From Mycolicibacterium chubuense NBB4 (lineage in GTDB: Bacteria; Actinomycetota; Actinomycetes; Mycobacteriales; Mycobacteriaceae), in contig NC_018027.1 in the NCBI RefSeq assembly GCF_000266905.1, forward strand, positions 2,294,001 to 2,358,000: 64,000 bases of DNA. Reading direction: 5' to 3'. Positions within the stretch are counted from its first letter, which is position 1. Each line of letters opens with the position of its first letter. The notes below the pieces were generated by a model that was not told where the DNA came from, did no database searches, and was given only the letters and a program-made list of their open reading frames with translations. Both the position numbers and the translations under genes were made by a program. This document shows positions 1 through 8,400 of the stretch, in pieces.

Positions 1-380
1 CGCATCCGCGAGTGCAGGGCCGCGGCGGCCTTCTCGGCGCGATACTCGTTGACGAACCCCAGCCCGATGCTGACGGCCAGGATGATCCCGATGATGACGG
101 CCTGCATGCTGTCGCCGAGGAAGTACGACACGATGGCGGTTCCGGCCAAGAGGATCAGCACGGCGTTACGTAGCTGTCGTCCCAGCACGGCAACCGCTTT
201 GACGTGATGGGTCCGCACCGCATTGGGTCCGACCCGCTGCAGGCGGGCTGCCGCTTCCGCGCTCGACAGGCCGGTGGGGGAACTGGCGAGGAGCTCGAGG
301 ATCTGATCGGCGGAAGTCGCGGCGGCCTGCGGGGCGGTCATGGCCTGCAGATCGGGTGCTTTGGCGACGTCCGGTCTCAT
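1..380 (-). CDS. P-type cation ATPase, MgtA-like, N-terminal part (cut by window edge)
   Basis: Only the first 126 codons are present; the gene runs off the left edge. Translation from the ATG at 380 gives a cation-ATPase N-terminal domain (LSSAEAAARLQRVGPN, about residues 37-52), then the first two membrane helices (AVLILLAGTAIVSYFLGD and AVIIGIILAVSIGLGFVN) and NEYRAEKAAAAL, the usual link into the actuator domain. This layout is that of P2/P3 Mg or Ca pumps rather than of heavy-metal P1B pumps. A GTG two codons upstream and a second ATG at codon 14 are alternative starts. The ion cannot be told because the M4 and M6 helices lie outside the window. It is the third P-type ATPase within 10 kb. 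Confidence 0.8.
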   Translation of the reverse strand, partial: MRPDVAKAPDLQAMTAPQAAATSADQILELLASSPTGLSSAEAAARLQRVGPNAVRTHHVKAVAVLGRQLRNAVLILLAGTAIVSYFLGDSMQAVIIGIILAVSIGLGFVNEYRAEKAAAALHSRM

Positions 381-526
381 CGCCACGGCGCGACTCCCGG
401 TGTGCTCCCGTCAGCCGGTCGCCAGAGCCGGTCACGGGTTCTACAGCGGCGTGCCATGCCGACATTGTCGAGTGCGGCGGTCCTGCTGACGTAGGGCAGA
501 AGGGCCTCAGCACTGCCTGCTGAGTG

Positions 527-1810
527 CTAGCCCTCGATGTCGGTCGAGTGTTGAAGGGAGGGCGCCCGGGGCGGCAGGTGGATGCGGCGCAGAACTGCGA
601 GCAGGGCGAAAAACGAGATCCCGTTGGCGACCAGGATCACCGCGATGGTGACGTGGGGTGACACATCGTAGGCGGCGCCGAGGAGGGCTCCCGCGATGAG
701 CAGTGCCACGCCGCGCAGCAGCGCCAGCCATCCGAAGGCGATCGCCCGAATGTTCGCCGGCACGAGTTCGGTGACGACCGCCTTGACGGTGGAATCGAGG
801 ACCCCGTTGACGATTCCCCACACCGCGACACCGACCCACACCGCGGTCACGTTGTCGGTGAAGGCGATCGCTGCGCAGGCCGCTGCCACCGGAACCGCGA
901 GCAGGACTTGGGGCCCGCGCTTGTCGTACACACGCCCGAAGATCAGGCCGGCGGCGCCGTCGACGGCCATCGCGACCGCGAACAGGATCGGCACCTGGGC
1001 ATCGCTGAACAGCCCGGAACGCTGGGCGTGAAAGGCCAACAGCGGGAAGGCGGCGACGCCGCAGGACAGTACCCCGATCGTGGCGACGTACTGCCAGAAC
1101 CGGGTCGGGAGCCGCCGTGAGGCGGCGGTGGGCAGCGGCGCGGCGGCGGCATCCGGGGAGGCCGGTGTCGTCGTGTCGGGCTGGTCTTCCTCTTCGTAGC
1201 CGCGCGGGTCCGGGACGCGAAACCGAAGCCAGCCGAGCAGCAGCAGGACCAGCAGGCCCGGGATGATGAGGACCCCGAACGCCAGCCGATAGTCGCCGGT
1301 GTAGGCACTGAGCACTGCCGCCAGCAGGAGCGGGCCGGCGATGGCGCCGGTTTGGTCGAGTGCCTGATGGACCCCGAACGCACTGCCACGGCCGGTGGTG
1401 GTCGAGGCGTGCGACAGCAGGGTGTCTTTCGCCGGTGAGCGGACGGCCTTGCCGAGCCGTTCGGTTCCGTAGAGCAACAGCGCCGGGACGAGGGCGCCGC
1501 TGACACCGATCAACGGGACGCTCAGCACGGTCAGGGCGTAGCCGGCGATGGTCCAGGCCCAGTAGTGCTGGGTCCGGGCGATCGCGTAGCCAGAGACGAC
1601 GCGCAGCGAGTAGCCGATGAATTCCCCGGCGCCGGCGACCAATCCGACGAGTGCGGCGGATGCACCGAGAGTGGCCAGATAGGGGCCGATGATGCTGCGG
1701 GCGCCCTCGTACACCGTGTCGGCGAGCAGGCTCACCGTGCCGAACAGGAGGACGAAGTGCCAGGGCTTCAACCGATCCCGGGCTGAGTGTCTAGGTGCGG
1801 TGATCATCAT
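527..1810 (-). CDS. MFS transporter
   Basis: A 427-residue major facilitator superfamily protein of about 12 hydrophobic segments, in two halves joined by an acidic, Ala/Pro-rich loop near residues 210-240. The loop after helix 2 and the motif GRVYDKRGP in the second half fit the MFS inter-helix 2-3 signature. The substrate is unknown. I chose the ATG at 1810 (followed by a second ATG) because it lies 8 nt after the stop of the upstream PAP2 gene and has GACGGGA ahead; a TTG at 1840 would add ten residues and overlap PAP2. It is the last gene of an apparent chrB-N / PAP2 / MFS operon, so an envelope or metal-stress export role is an inference from context. Confidence 0.8.
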   Translation of the reverse strand: MMITAPRHSARDRLKPWHFVLLFGTVSLLADTVYEGARSIIGPYLATLGASAALVGLVAGAGEFIGYSLRVVSGYAIARTQHYWAWTIAGYALTVLSVPLIGVSGALVPALLLYGTERLGKAVRSPAKDTLLSHASTTTGRGSAFGVHQALDQTGAIAGPLLLAAVLSAYTGDYRLAFGVLIIPGLLVLLLLGWLRFRVPDPRGYEEEDQPDTTTPASPDAAAAPLPTAASRRLPTRFWQYVATIGVLSCGVAAFPLLAFHAQRSGLFSDAQVPILFAVAMAVDGAAGLIFGRVYDKRGPQVLLAVPVAAACAAIAFTDNVTAVWVGVAVWGIVNGVLDSTVKAVVTELVPANIRAIAFGWLALLRGVALLIAGALLGAAYDVSPHVTIAVILVANGISFFALLAVLRRIHLPPRAPSLQHSTDIEG

Positions 1811-1817
1811 TTTCCCG

Positions 1818-2429
1818 TCACGATCGATCAGCTGTGCCAACGGTTTCCGCGTGCGTTCCGGTCAGCAGTATGCGCAGGGGGCTCCGCTCGGCACGAGGGA
1901 GCAGCCGCAGCAGCAGTGGTCGCACCAGCAGGTAACCGACCATGCTGATGGCGGCCCCGAGGAGCAGGCCGGCGAGGACGTCTTGGGGGTAGTGCGCGCC
2001 GATGTACACCCGGGCCACCGCCATGGCGACCGCGGCGACCGCGGTCAGCACGCCCAGTCGCCGGCTCACCAGCCACAGCCCGGCGGTGGCGGCACCGGCC
2101 ATGACGGCGTGATCGCTGGGGAAGCCGGGATCGCTGTTGCAGTGCAGCACCACGATGTCGTGAAGCGCTTGGCACGGCCGGGTTTCGTCGACGGCGGAGG
2201 CGATCGGTTGGTTGATCGCCAGAGCGGCGAGCACGCCGAGAGGTGCCCACAGAGCGGCAGCCATTCGGCGGCGGTCCGCGTCGTGGCGGGCAATCCACCA
2301 TCCCGCCACGAGCAGACCCGCGAACAGGACAATGCCGTAACCGGCGTATCCGGACACGACAGGATGCAGCCACGGTGTGTCACGGGCGAAGCCGTTCATG
2401 TCATAGAAGAGTCGGGTGTCGAGATTCAT
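1818..2429 (-). CDS. PAP2-family phosphatase, possible undecaprenyl-diphosphatase
   Basis: A 203-residue integral membrane protein of the PAP2 superfamily. Visible motifs are DETRPC (around residue 78, the RP of motif 1), FPSDHAV (motif 2, PSDH as in BcrC-type enzymes) and RVYIGAHYPQDVLAG (motif 3 with the His/Asp pair). About five or six membrane helices surround them. BcrC-type members recycle undecaprenyl or decaprenyl pyrophosphate at the cytoplasmic membrane; the PSDH variant suggests that role, but a general lipid phosphatase is possible. The ATG at 2429 begins 22 nt after the stop of the ChrB-N gene, with AGGA upstream. A longer in-frame extension was dropped because it overlaps ChrB-N entirely. 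Confidence 0.8.
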   Translation of the reverse strand: MNLDTRLFYDMNGFARDTPWLHPVVSGYAGYGIVLFAGLLVAGWWIARHDADRRRMAAALWAPLGVLAALAINQPIASAVDETRPCQALHDIVVLHCNSDPGFPSDHAVMAGAATAGLWLVSRRLGVLTAVAAVAMAVARVYIGAHYPQDVLAGLLLGAAISMVGYLLVRPLLLRLLPRAERSPLRILLTGTHAETVGTADRS

Positions 2430-2451
2430 GGGTGTTGTCGTCCTATCGACG

Positions 2452-3006
2452 TCACATCTGGTGCAGGGCCGCAAAGACCCGTTCGGTGTAGTCGGCAAGG
2501 CGGTCGGCGCACGACTTGAGTTGCTGCTCGGCGTCGGCGGCCGCGGGGGCGACGAAAACGTCGCGCGCCATGATGTCGCGATGCCAGCGGCGCAGCCGTT
2601 CCAAGCTCTGTTCTTCTTCCTCGAGTTCGGCCACAGTGAATTTGCCCTTGGCGATCTCCTTGTCGATCTCGGCGTCGAATTCCGCGCAGTCGGCCAGGAA
2701 TTCGGCCCACTCCTCGCTGCGCTCCGCGGTGAACAGAGCTTCCAGGCGCGCAGCATCGGATTCTCGACGTCCGGCGGCCTCGAGCACCACGACCTCGCCG
2801 GCGCCGCGTCCCGCCAATTCGATGACCCTCGCAACACCGTCGGCGAACACCGGGACATCCGGCACCGCCCACACCCCCTGGCCGATCTGCAGTGCGCCTA
2901 CTCGACGCAACTCCCGCCACACTGCGACCCGGTGTCGTGAGGGCTCCGCCGGAACCCGAACGACGAGGATCAGCCATCGAGGCGCCCAGTCATCACCGTG
3001 TGTCAC
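2452..3006 (-). CDS. ChrB N-terminal-domain protein
   Basis: A 184-residue soluble protein resembling the N-terminal domain of ChrB (WLILVVRVPAEPSRHRVAVWRELRRVG, then GVWAVPD), followed by an acidic helical region with EEEEQSLERLRRWHRDI. Full ChrB proteins are about 300 residues with a second chromate-resistance domain; that domain is absent and no chrA neighbour is seen. ChrB is a chromate-responsive regulator, so this short form could be a DNA-binding regulator of its own operon. GTG start. Upstream sit two palindromes and a -10 box 7 nt before the start, so transcription is probably leaderless and autoregulated (inference). Confidence 0.72.
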   Translation of the reverse strand: MTHGDDWAPRWLILVVRVPAEPSRHRVAVWRELRRVGALQIGQGVWAVPDVPVFADGVARVIELAGRGAGEVVVLEAAGRRESDAARLEALFTAERSEEWAEFLADCAEFDAEIDKEIAKGKFTVAELEEEEQSLERLRRWHRDIMARDVFVAPAAADAEQQLKSCADRLADYTERVFAALHQM

Positions 3007-3013
3007 GGGGGCG

Positions 3014-3046
3014 AATGTAACACGAGTTACACGCTACGACGTAGCG
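3014..3046 (-). promoter_or_regulatory. Leaderless promoter with two adjacent palindromes upstream of the ChrB-N gene
   Basis: Read on the minus strand, TACATT (3014-3019) lies 7 nt before the GTG start, the TANNNT spacing of leaderless mycobacterial promoters. It overlaps TGTAAC-acga-GTTACA (3016-3031, 6-bp arms). Directly next to it is CGCTACG-a-CGTAGCG (3032-3046, 7-bp arms). Two palindromes over the core promoter suggest a repressor site, possibly for the ChrB-N protein itself. Confidence 0.5.
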
Positions 3047-3095
3047 AGTTCCGTCCTCGACCGCGGGCCACGCCCGAAAGCGCGGCCGCACCCTC

Positions 3096-3123
3096 TTGTT
3101 TTGATACCCCTAGGGGGTATAGA
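3096..3123 (+). promoter_or_regulatory. copB promoter with CsoR/RicR-like copper operator
   Basis: TTGTTT (3096-3101), a 16-nt spacer and TATAGA (3118-3123) form a plausible sigma-A promoter. The spacer holds the perfect palindrome ATACCCC-TAG-GGGGTAT (3104-3120), which matches the G/C-run palindromes flanked by TA that CsoR-family copper repressors bind in actinobacteria, including mycobacterial RicR. Its place between -35 and -10 is typical of repression lifted by Cu(I). No csoR gene is visible in the window, so the regulator would act from elsewhere. Confidence 0.7.
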
Positions 3124-3193
3124 TTGCGGGGGTGTCCGGATGGAGCGCAGGCCGAGACATCGTCATCGAACCTGCCATCGTCGAGGAGCGGCC

Positions 3194-5317
3194 ATGACAC
3201 CCCGCCACGATCGCGACGGCCATGTCGCGACCAGCCGTCGCGCCGAAGACCACGAGGCCCACGAGGCCCACGAAAGCCATGCCGGCCACGCCGATCACGT
3301 CGCGCAATTCCGAAAGCTGTTCTGGGTCAACCTGATCATCGCCGTGCCCGTCGTGGCGTTCTCGACCATGTTCGCCATGCTGGTCGGCTATCAGGTTCCC
3401 GACGTGCCAGGCGGCCGCTGGATCGCGCCGCTGCTCGGCACGGTCATGTATGCCGTCGGGGGCCGCCCCTTCCTCACCGGTGCCGTCAGTGAAATCCGTT
3501 CCCGCAAGCCAGGAATGATGCTGTTGATCGGCCTGGCGATCACCGTCGCGTTCCTGGCTTCGTGGGGCGCGAGCCTGGGCCTGCTCGATCACGAGTTGGA
3601 ATTCTGGTGGGAGCTGGCGCTGCTGATCGTCATCATGCTGCTCGGTCACTGGGTCGAGATGCGTTCCCTGGCTCAGACCACCTCCGCGCTCGATTCCCTG
3701 GCCGCACTGCTCCCCGACGAAGCAGAAAAGGTCGAGGCCGATCACACGGTTACTGTTTCGCCCGCGGATCTGCGGGTCGGCGACGTGGTGGTGATCCGGC
3801 CCGGCGGCAGTGTGCCCGCCGACGGCAGGATCGTCGAGGGCCGCGCAGACATCGACGAGTCGATGGTGACCGGCGAGTCCAGGTCGATCGCCCGGGGCGT
3901 CGGCGACGCCGTCACGGCGGGCACCGTCGCCACCGACTCCGGGTTGCGGGTCGAGGTCACCGCCACCGGCGACGACACCACGCTGGCCGGGATCCAACGC
4001 TTGGTGACCGAGGCGCAGAACTCCACGTCGCGCGCCCAGCGCCTCGCGGACCGCGCGGCCGGCTGGCTGTTCTGGTTCGCCCTGAGCACGGCGGCCATCA
4101 CCGCCACGATCTGGACGACGTTCGGCAGCCCCGCCGCGGCCGTCGTGCGCGCCATCACGGTGCTCGTCATCGCATGCCCGCACGCGCTGGGCCTGGCGAT
4201 TCCGCTGGTCGTCTCCATCGCCACCGAACGGGCCGCCCGAGGCGGGGTGCTCATCAAGGACCGGCTGGCTTTGGAGAGCATGCGGACCGTCGATGCGGTG
4301 CTGTTCGACAAGACCGGGACCCTGACCAAGGGTGAACCCACCGTCACCGCGATCGAGTCCGTCGGCGAGGTCGGGGACGACGCCGTGCTCGCGCTGGCAG
4401 CCGCGGCCGAGACCGACAGCGAGCATCCGCTGGCCCATGCCATCGTGCGCGCCGCCCGGGACCGCGGGCTCTCCGTGCCGCGCGCCGGCGGATTCTCCTC
4501 GTCGCCGGCCGTCGGCGTGACCGCGTCGGTCGACGGGCGCGAGATCCGGGTGGGCGGTCCCCGCCTGCTCGAACAGATCGGCGCCGACGAGGTCGGCACT
4601 GCGGCCGGCTGGCGCGAGGAAGGCGCGATCATCCTGCACGTCGTCCGGGACGGCGCCGTCATCGGCGGCCTACGGCTGGCCGACGAGATCCGCCCCGAAT
4701 CCCGCGAGGCCGTCGATGCGCTGCACAGGCTGGGCATCGAGGTTGTGATGATCACCGGCGACGCCGAAGCCGTGGCGCGGGCTGTCGGCGACGACCTGGG
4801 CATCGACCGAGTGTTCGCCGGCGTGCGCCCGGAAGACAAAGCGGCGAAAGTGTCTGGGCTGCAACGCGAAGGCAAGAAGGTCGCCATGGTCGGTGACGGC
4901 GTCAACGACGCACCGGCGCTGGCGCAATCCGACGTCGGCATAGCGATCGGCGCGGGGACCGACGTCGCGATCGCGTCGGCCGGCGTCATCCTGGCCAGTT
5001 CTGATCCGCGCTCCGTGCTGTCGGTGATCGAGCTGTCGCGCGCCACCTATCGCAAGATGAAGCAGAACCTGTGGTGGGGTGCCGGCTACAACCTGATCTC
5101 GGTGCCGCTGGCCGCCGGGGTGCTGGCACCCGTCGGATTCGTGTTGCCGATGTCGGTCGGCGCGATCCTGATGTCCCTGTCGACGGTGGTCGTTGCGCTC
5201 AACGCGCAGCTTCTGCGCCGCATCGATTTGCGGCCGGAGGCCAGCAGCCGCGCCGCCCTGGACCGTTCGAGCGGTGTCGACCGGCGCGCGGACAACAGGA
5301 GTGGCGTGCGGCAGTAG
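3194..5317 (+). CDS. copB: CopB-type (CPH) copper P1B-ATPase
   Basis: A 707-residue heavy-metal P-type ATPase. Domain order: a His-rich N-terminus (about ten His in residues 5-35, HEAHEAHESHAGHADH) in place of a CxxC HMA domain, two pairs of membrane helices, actuator domain with TGES at 226-229, helix with the metal motif CPH at 328-330, phosphorylation site DKTGT at 372-376, SEHPLAHA in the nucleotide domain, GDGVND at 567-572, and two C-terminal helices. CPH plus a His-rich head defines the CopB (P1B-3) group, usually Cu(II)/Cu(I) or silver export. The ATG at 3194 has GAGGAG 5 nt upstream; an ATG at 3139 is possible but lacks a ribosome site. The upstream CsoR-like operator supports copper control. 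Confidence 0.93.
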   Translation: MTPRHDRDGHVATSRRAEDHEAHEAHESHAGHADHVAQFRKLFWVNLIIAVPVVAFSTMFAMLVGYQVPDVPGGRWIAPLLGTVMYAVGGRPFLTGAVSEIRSRKPGMMLLIGLAITVAFLASWGASLGLLDHELEFWWELALLIVIMLLGHWVEMRSLAQTTSALDSLAALLPDEAEKVEADHTVTVSPADLRVGDVVVIRPGGSVPADGRIVEGRADIDESMVTGESRSIARGVGDAVTAGTVATDSGLRVEVTATGDDTTLAGIQRLVTEAQNSTSRAQRLADRAAGWLFWFALSTAAITATIWTTFGSPAAAVVRAITVLVIACPHALGLAIPLVVSIATERAARGGVLIKDRLALESMRTVDAVLFDKTGTLTKGEPTVTAIESVGEVGDDAVLALAAAAETDSEHPLAHAIVRAARDRGLSVPRAGGFSSSPAVGVTASVDGREIRVGGPRLLEQIGADEVGTAAGWREEGAIILHVVRDGAVIGGLRLADEIRPESREAVDALHRLGIEVVMITGDAEAVARAVGDDLGIDRVFAGVRPEDKAAKVSGLQREGKKVAMVGDGVNDAPALAQSDVGIAIGAGTDVAIASAGVILASSDPRSVLSVIELSRATYRKMKQNLWWGAGYNLISVPLAAGVLAPVGFVLPMSVGAILMSLSTVVVALNAQLLRRIDLRPEASSRAALDRSSGVDRRADNRSGVRQ

Positions 5318-5439
5318 GGCCGTCTCGGGACTCCTTCGGCGTCTCGGTGAACGCGACGCCAACACGGGATGAACACGTTGTGTGGTCGGCACGGGACGAC
5401 GGCAGCGCTGCTCTCGTTGTCGGGTGGTTATCAGCAGCG

Positions 5440-8400
5440 ATGAGTAGGGTGACCAAGGTGATTGGGCGGCGATTCCTGCCGGTTTTGCTCACAGCGCCAC
5501 TGCGTGCAGCCGCGGCGGGGACTCGCATGGTCGTGACGACGACCGCGGTGACGACTGGTGCTGTCGCCGGGACCGCTTTGTTGGGTGGCAGGGTCGTCGC
5601 CGATGTCGGCGCCTCCCTGACCTCCGCCGCACCGGATGTCTCGGCGTTGGCCCGTGCCGCAGCCGGTATGGCGATAGAGGCGATTGGGGGCCCGCCTGCC
5701 CGGCGCGCCGCTGCCAACGGCCAGCGCTATTGGATCGAGGTACGGGGCCTCGAGGGCGACGACGGGCCGGAGATCCTCACGAACGTGCTCGCCGCGGTGA
5801 GTTCGACGCCCGGGGTGCAGGACGCGTTCGTGAACCGCGCGGTCGCGCGCGTGGTCGTCGCGGTCGATGCCGACGGACCCACGATGGCCGAGCTCTGCCG
5901 CGTGGTCGCCGATGCCGAACCGCGGAGCGCAGGTGGTGCGGGGAGCCGGACGGCGAGCCTGCCCGGTGACGATGCAGTCCTGGCCGGACGGATGCTGGCA
6001 GCGGCCGCAGCCCTTGCCGGTGTGGGACTTTCGGTGACCGGCAGTGTGGTACCGCTGCGCGGACTACCGGATCTGTTCGCCGTGCCGATCACACTGACCG
6101 ATCAGACACCGCGGCTGCGTCGCCACCTGGAGCAGCGGCTCGGGCCTGAGGCAACGGATCTGCTGTTCGGCGTGGTGAACGCAGCGACGGCGTCGGCGAC
6201 ACTGTCGCCCACGGCAGCGGCGGCCGAGGCGGTCACCCGGTTGATGCTCGCCGCCGAGGCGTTGAGCGGCCGGTCGGCATGGCGCCGACATGAGGCAGAC
6301 CTCGCCCAGCGCCTTGCCGACGACGACACGCGTCTGCCCAGTGACATGGTCCCTCCGGTCGACGGGCCTGGTGAGCGCTACGCCGACCGGGCGGGACTGG
6401 CCGGTGTCGGCGCTGCTGCGGTGCTCGGTCTGCTCTCCCGCGATGCCGGCTTGGCCGGTGCGGCGGCGCTGGCGGCGGCGCCCAAGCCGCTGCGGGGAGC
6501 CCGCGAAGGGTTCGGCTGTGCGGTGACTCGCGGCCTGATCGCCGGTCACGACGCGGTGGTGCTGCGCCCGCGCGCCCTGCGGATGCTGGACCGCATCGAC
6601 GTGGTCATGATCGACCCGAGGGCCGTCTACGCCGATGAGTTGACGGTCAGTCGCGTTCTCGGCGTGAGTAATTCACGGCGGGGTCACGCCTGGGAAGCCG
6701 TCCGCGCCGCGTTGAACCGCAAACGATTGAGCCCCGGTTGGCACGACCTGGCCGACATCCCCGGAGCGGGCGACACCGGCACGGCTCTGGTCAGTCCGGT
6801 TCGTGATCCGTTTGCCGGAGCACTGGTCGCGGAAGCTCGGCGGGCGCACCGGCGGGTTGTCTCGCTGGATGATGACGGATTACGTTCGCTGGCGCAGGGT
6901 TTCGACGAACTGCGACCACTCGCTGGCTCGGTCGACGAGTCGGTGGCCGCGGCGGTCGACGCACTGAAAGCTCAGGGCGCGACAGTGTTGCTGCTCACCA
7001 CCGCCGACATGCGGGCTGCCCATCGCGCCGACGTCACCGTCGGTGTGGTGCGGACCCAGCGCCCACCGCCGTGGGGTGCCGACGTGTTCGTCCCCGATCT
7101 GTTGGCTGCGTGGCGCCTCTTGCACGCGCTGCCGGCCGCCCGTTCGGCCACCGACCGCGGCATCCACCTGTCGGTGTCCGCGTCGGCCATCGGTGCCTTG
7201 ATGCTGATCCCCGGTGTGGTCGGGCGGGGGCCCGAGTCGGTCAATGCCGGTGTCGTGGCCGGACTGTGGACTGGATACTCCGCCGCGGCAAAGGTATTCC
7301 GTGATCCGGTACCGGAGCCGGAAGCGAGCCACGAGTGGCACGCCTTGCCCGTCGAGGAGGTGCAACGGCTCCTGCCGCGCCCGCCGGACGACCACCGTGA
7401 TGAGCCCTCGCGCGGGTGGACGGACCGCGTGCCGATGCGTGGGTTGGGTGGCGCGGCGGCGTCGGCGTGGGACCTGGGCCGCGAGTTCGCCGGTGAGATG
7501 CGGACCAATCTGTCCGATCCGCTCACCCCGCTGCTGGCCACCGGCGCGGTGGCCAGCGCACTGCTCGGTTCGGCGCTCGACGCGGCACTGGTGGGTGGGG
7601 TCCTGCTGGCCAACGCGGCGCTGTCTGCCGAGCAGCAACTGCACGCCGAACGGATCCTGCGGCGGCTGTTGGCCGTCGAGGACCCGCTGGCGCGTCGGCG
7701 CGTCGGTCCGCTTGATGACGCCCGGCAGCAGAAGGTCGCCGCCAAGCTGCTGCGGGTGGGCGACATCATCGAAGTGCACGCCGACGAGGTCGTGCCTGCA
7801 GACGCGCGAGTCATCGCGGCGGACAACGTCGAAGTGGACGAGTCGACGCTGACTGGCGAGTCACTGCCGGTGCCCAAGTACACCGAGCCGACGCCCGGCG
7901 CGCCGCTGGCCGAACGCGGTTGCATGCTCTATGCCGGTACCACGCTCGTGGCGGGGACGGCGCTCGCCGTCGTCGTGGCGGTGGGCTCCCGCACGGAGGT
8001 GCGCCGGGCGCTGGCGATGGCCCCGGCCAAGTCGCGCGAAATCGGCCTGCAGCGGCAACTGAGCCGAATCACCCAGCGCGCCATGCCTTTCAGCCTCGGC
8101 GGTGGTGCGCTCGTCGGCCTGCTGAGCGTGTTCCGGGGGACCCCGCTGCGGGAGGCCGTCGGCAGCGCGGTCGCCATGACCGTTGCGGCTGTGCCCGAGG
8201 GATTGCCGTTGGTGGCCACCCTGGCTCAGCTGGCGTCCGCTCGCCGGTTGACCGGTGAATCCGTGCTCATCCGCAACCCGCACTCGGTCGAAGCGCTGGC
8301 GCGTCTGCAAGTGGTCTGCTTCGACAAGACCGGCACGCTGAGCGAGAATCAGCTCGAGATCAAATCGGTTCGCCCGGTAGGGGGATTCACCGAGGCCGAT

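Noticed and set aside
1818..2858. A 346-residue PAP2 protein
   Set aside because: The first half is out-of-frame ChrB-N sequence; the PAP2 domain starts at the ATG at 2429.
2516..3193. Long N-terminal extension of the copper ATPase
   Set aside because: It would overlap the ChrB-N gene and start before the promoter; the ATG at 3194 has a ribosome site and follows the operator.
5071..5439. N-terminal extension of the giant ATPase into copB
   Set aside because: It lies inside the copB 3' end in another frame; the membrane-directed start at 5440 is more sensible.
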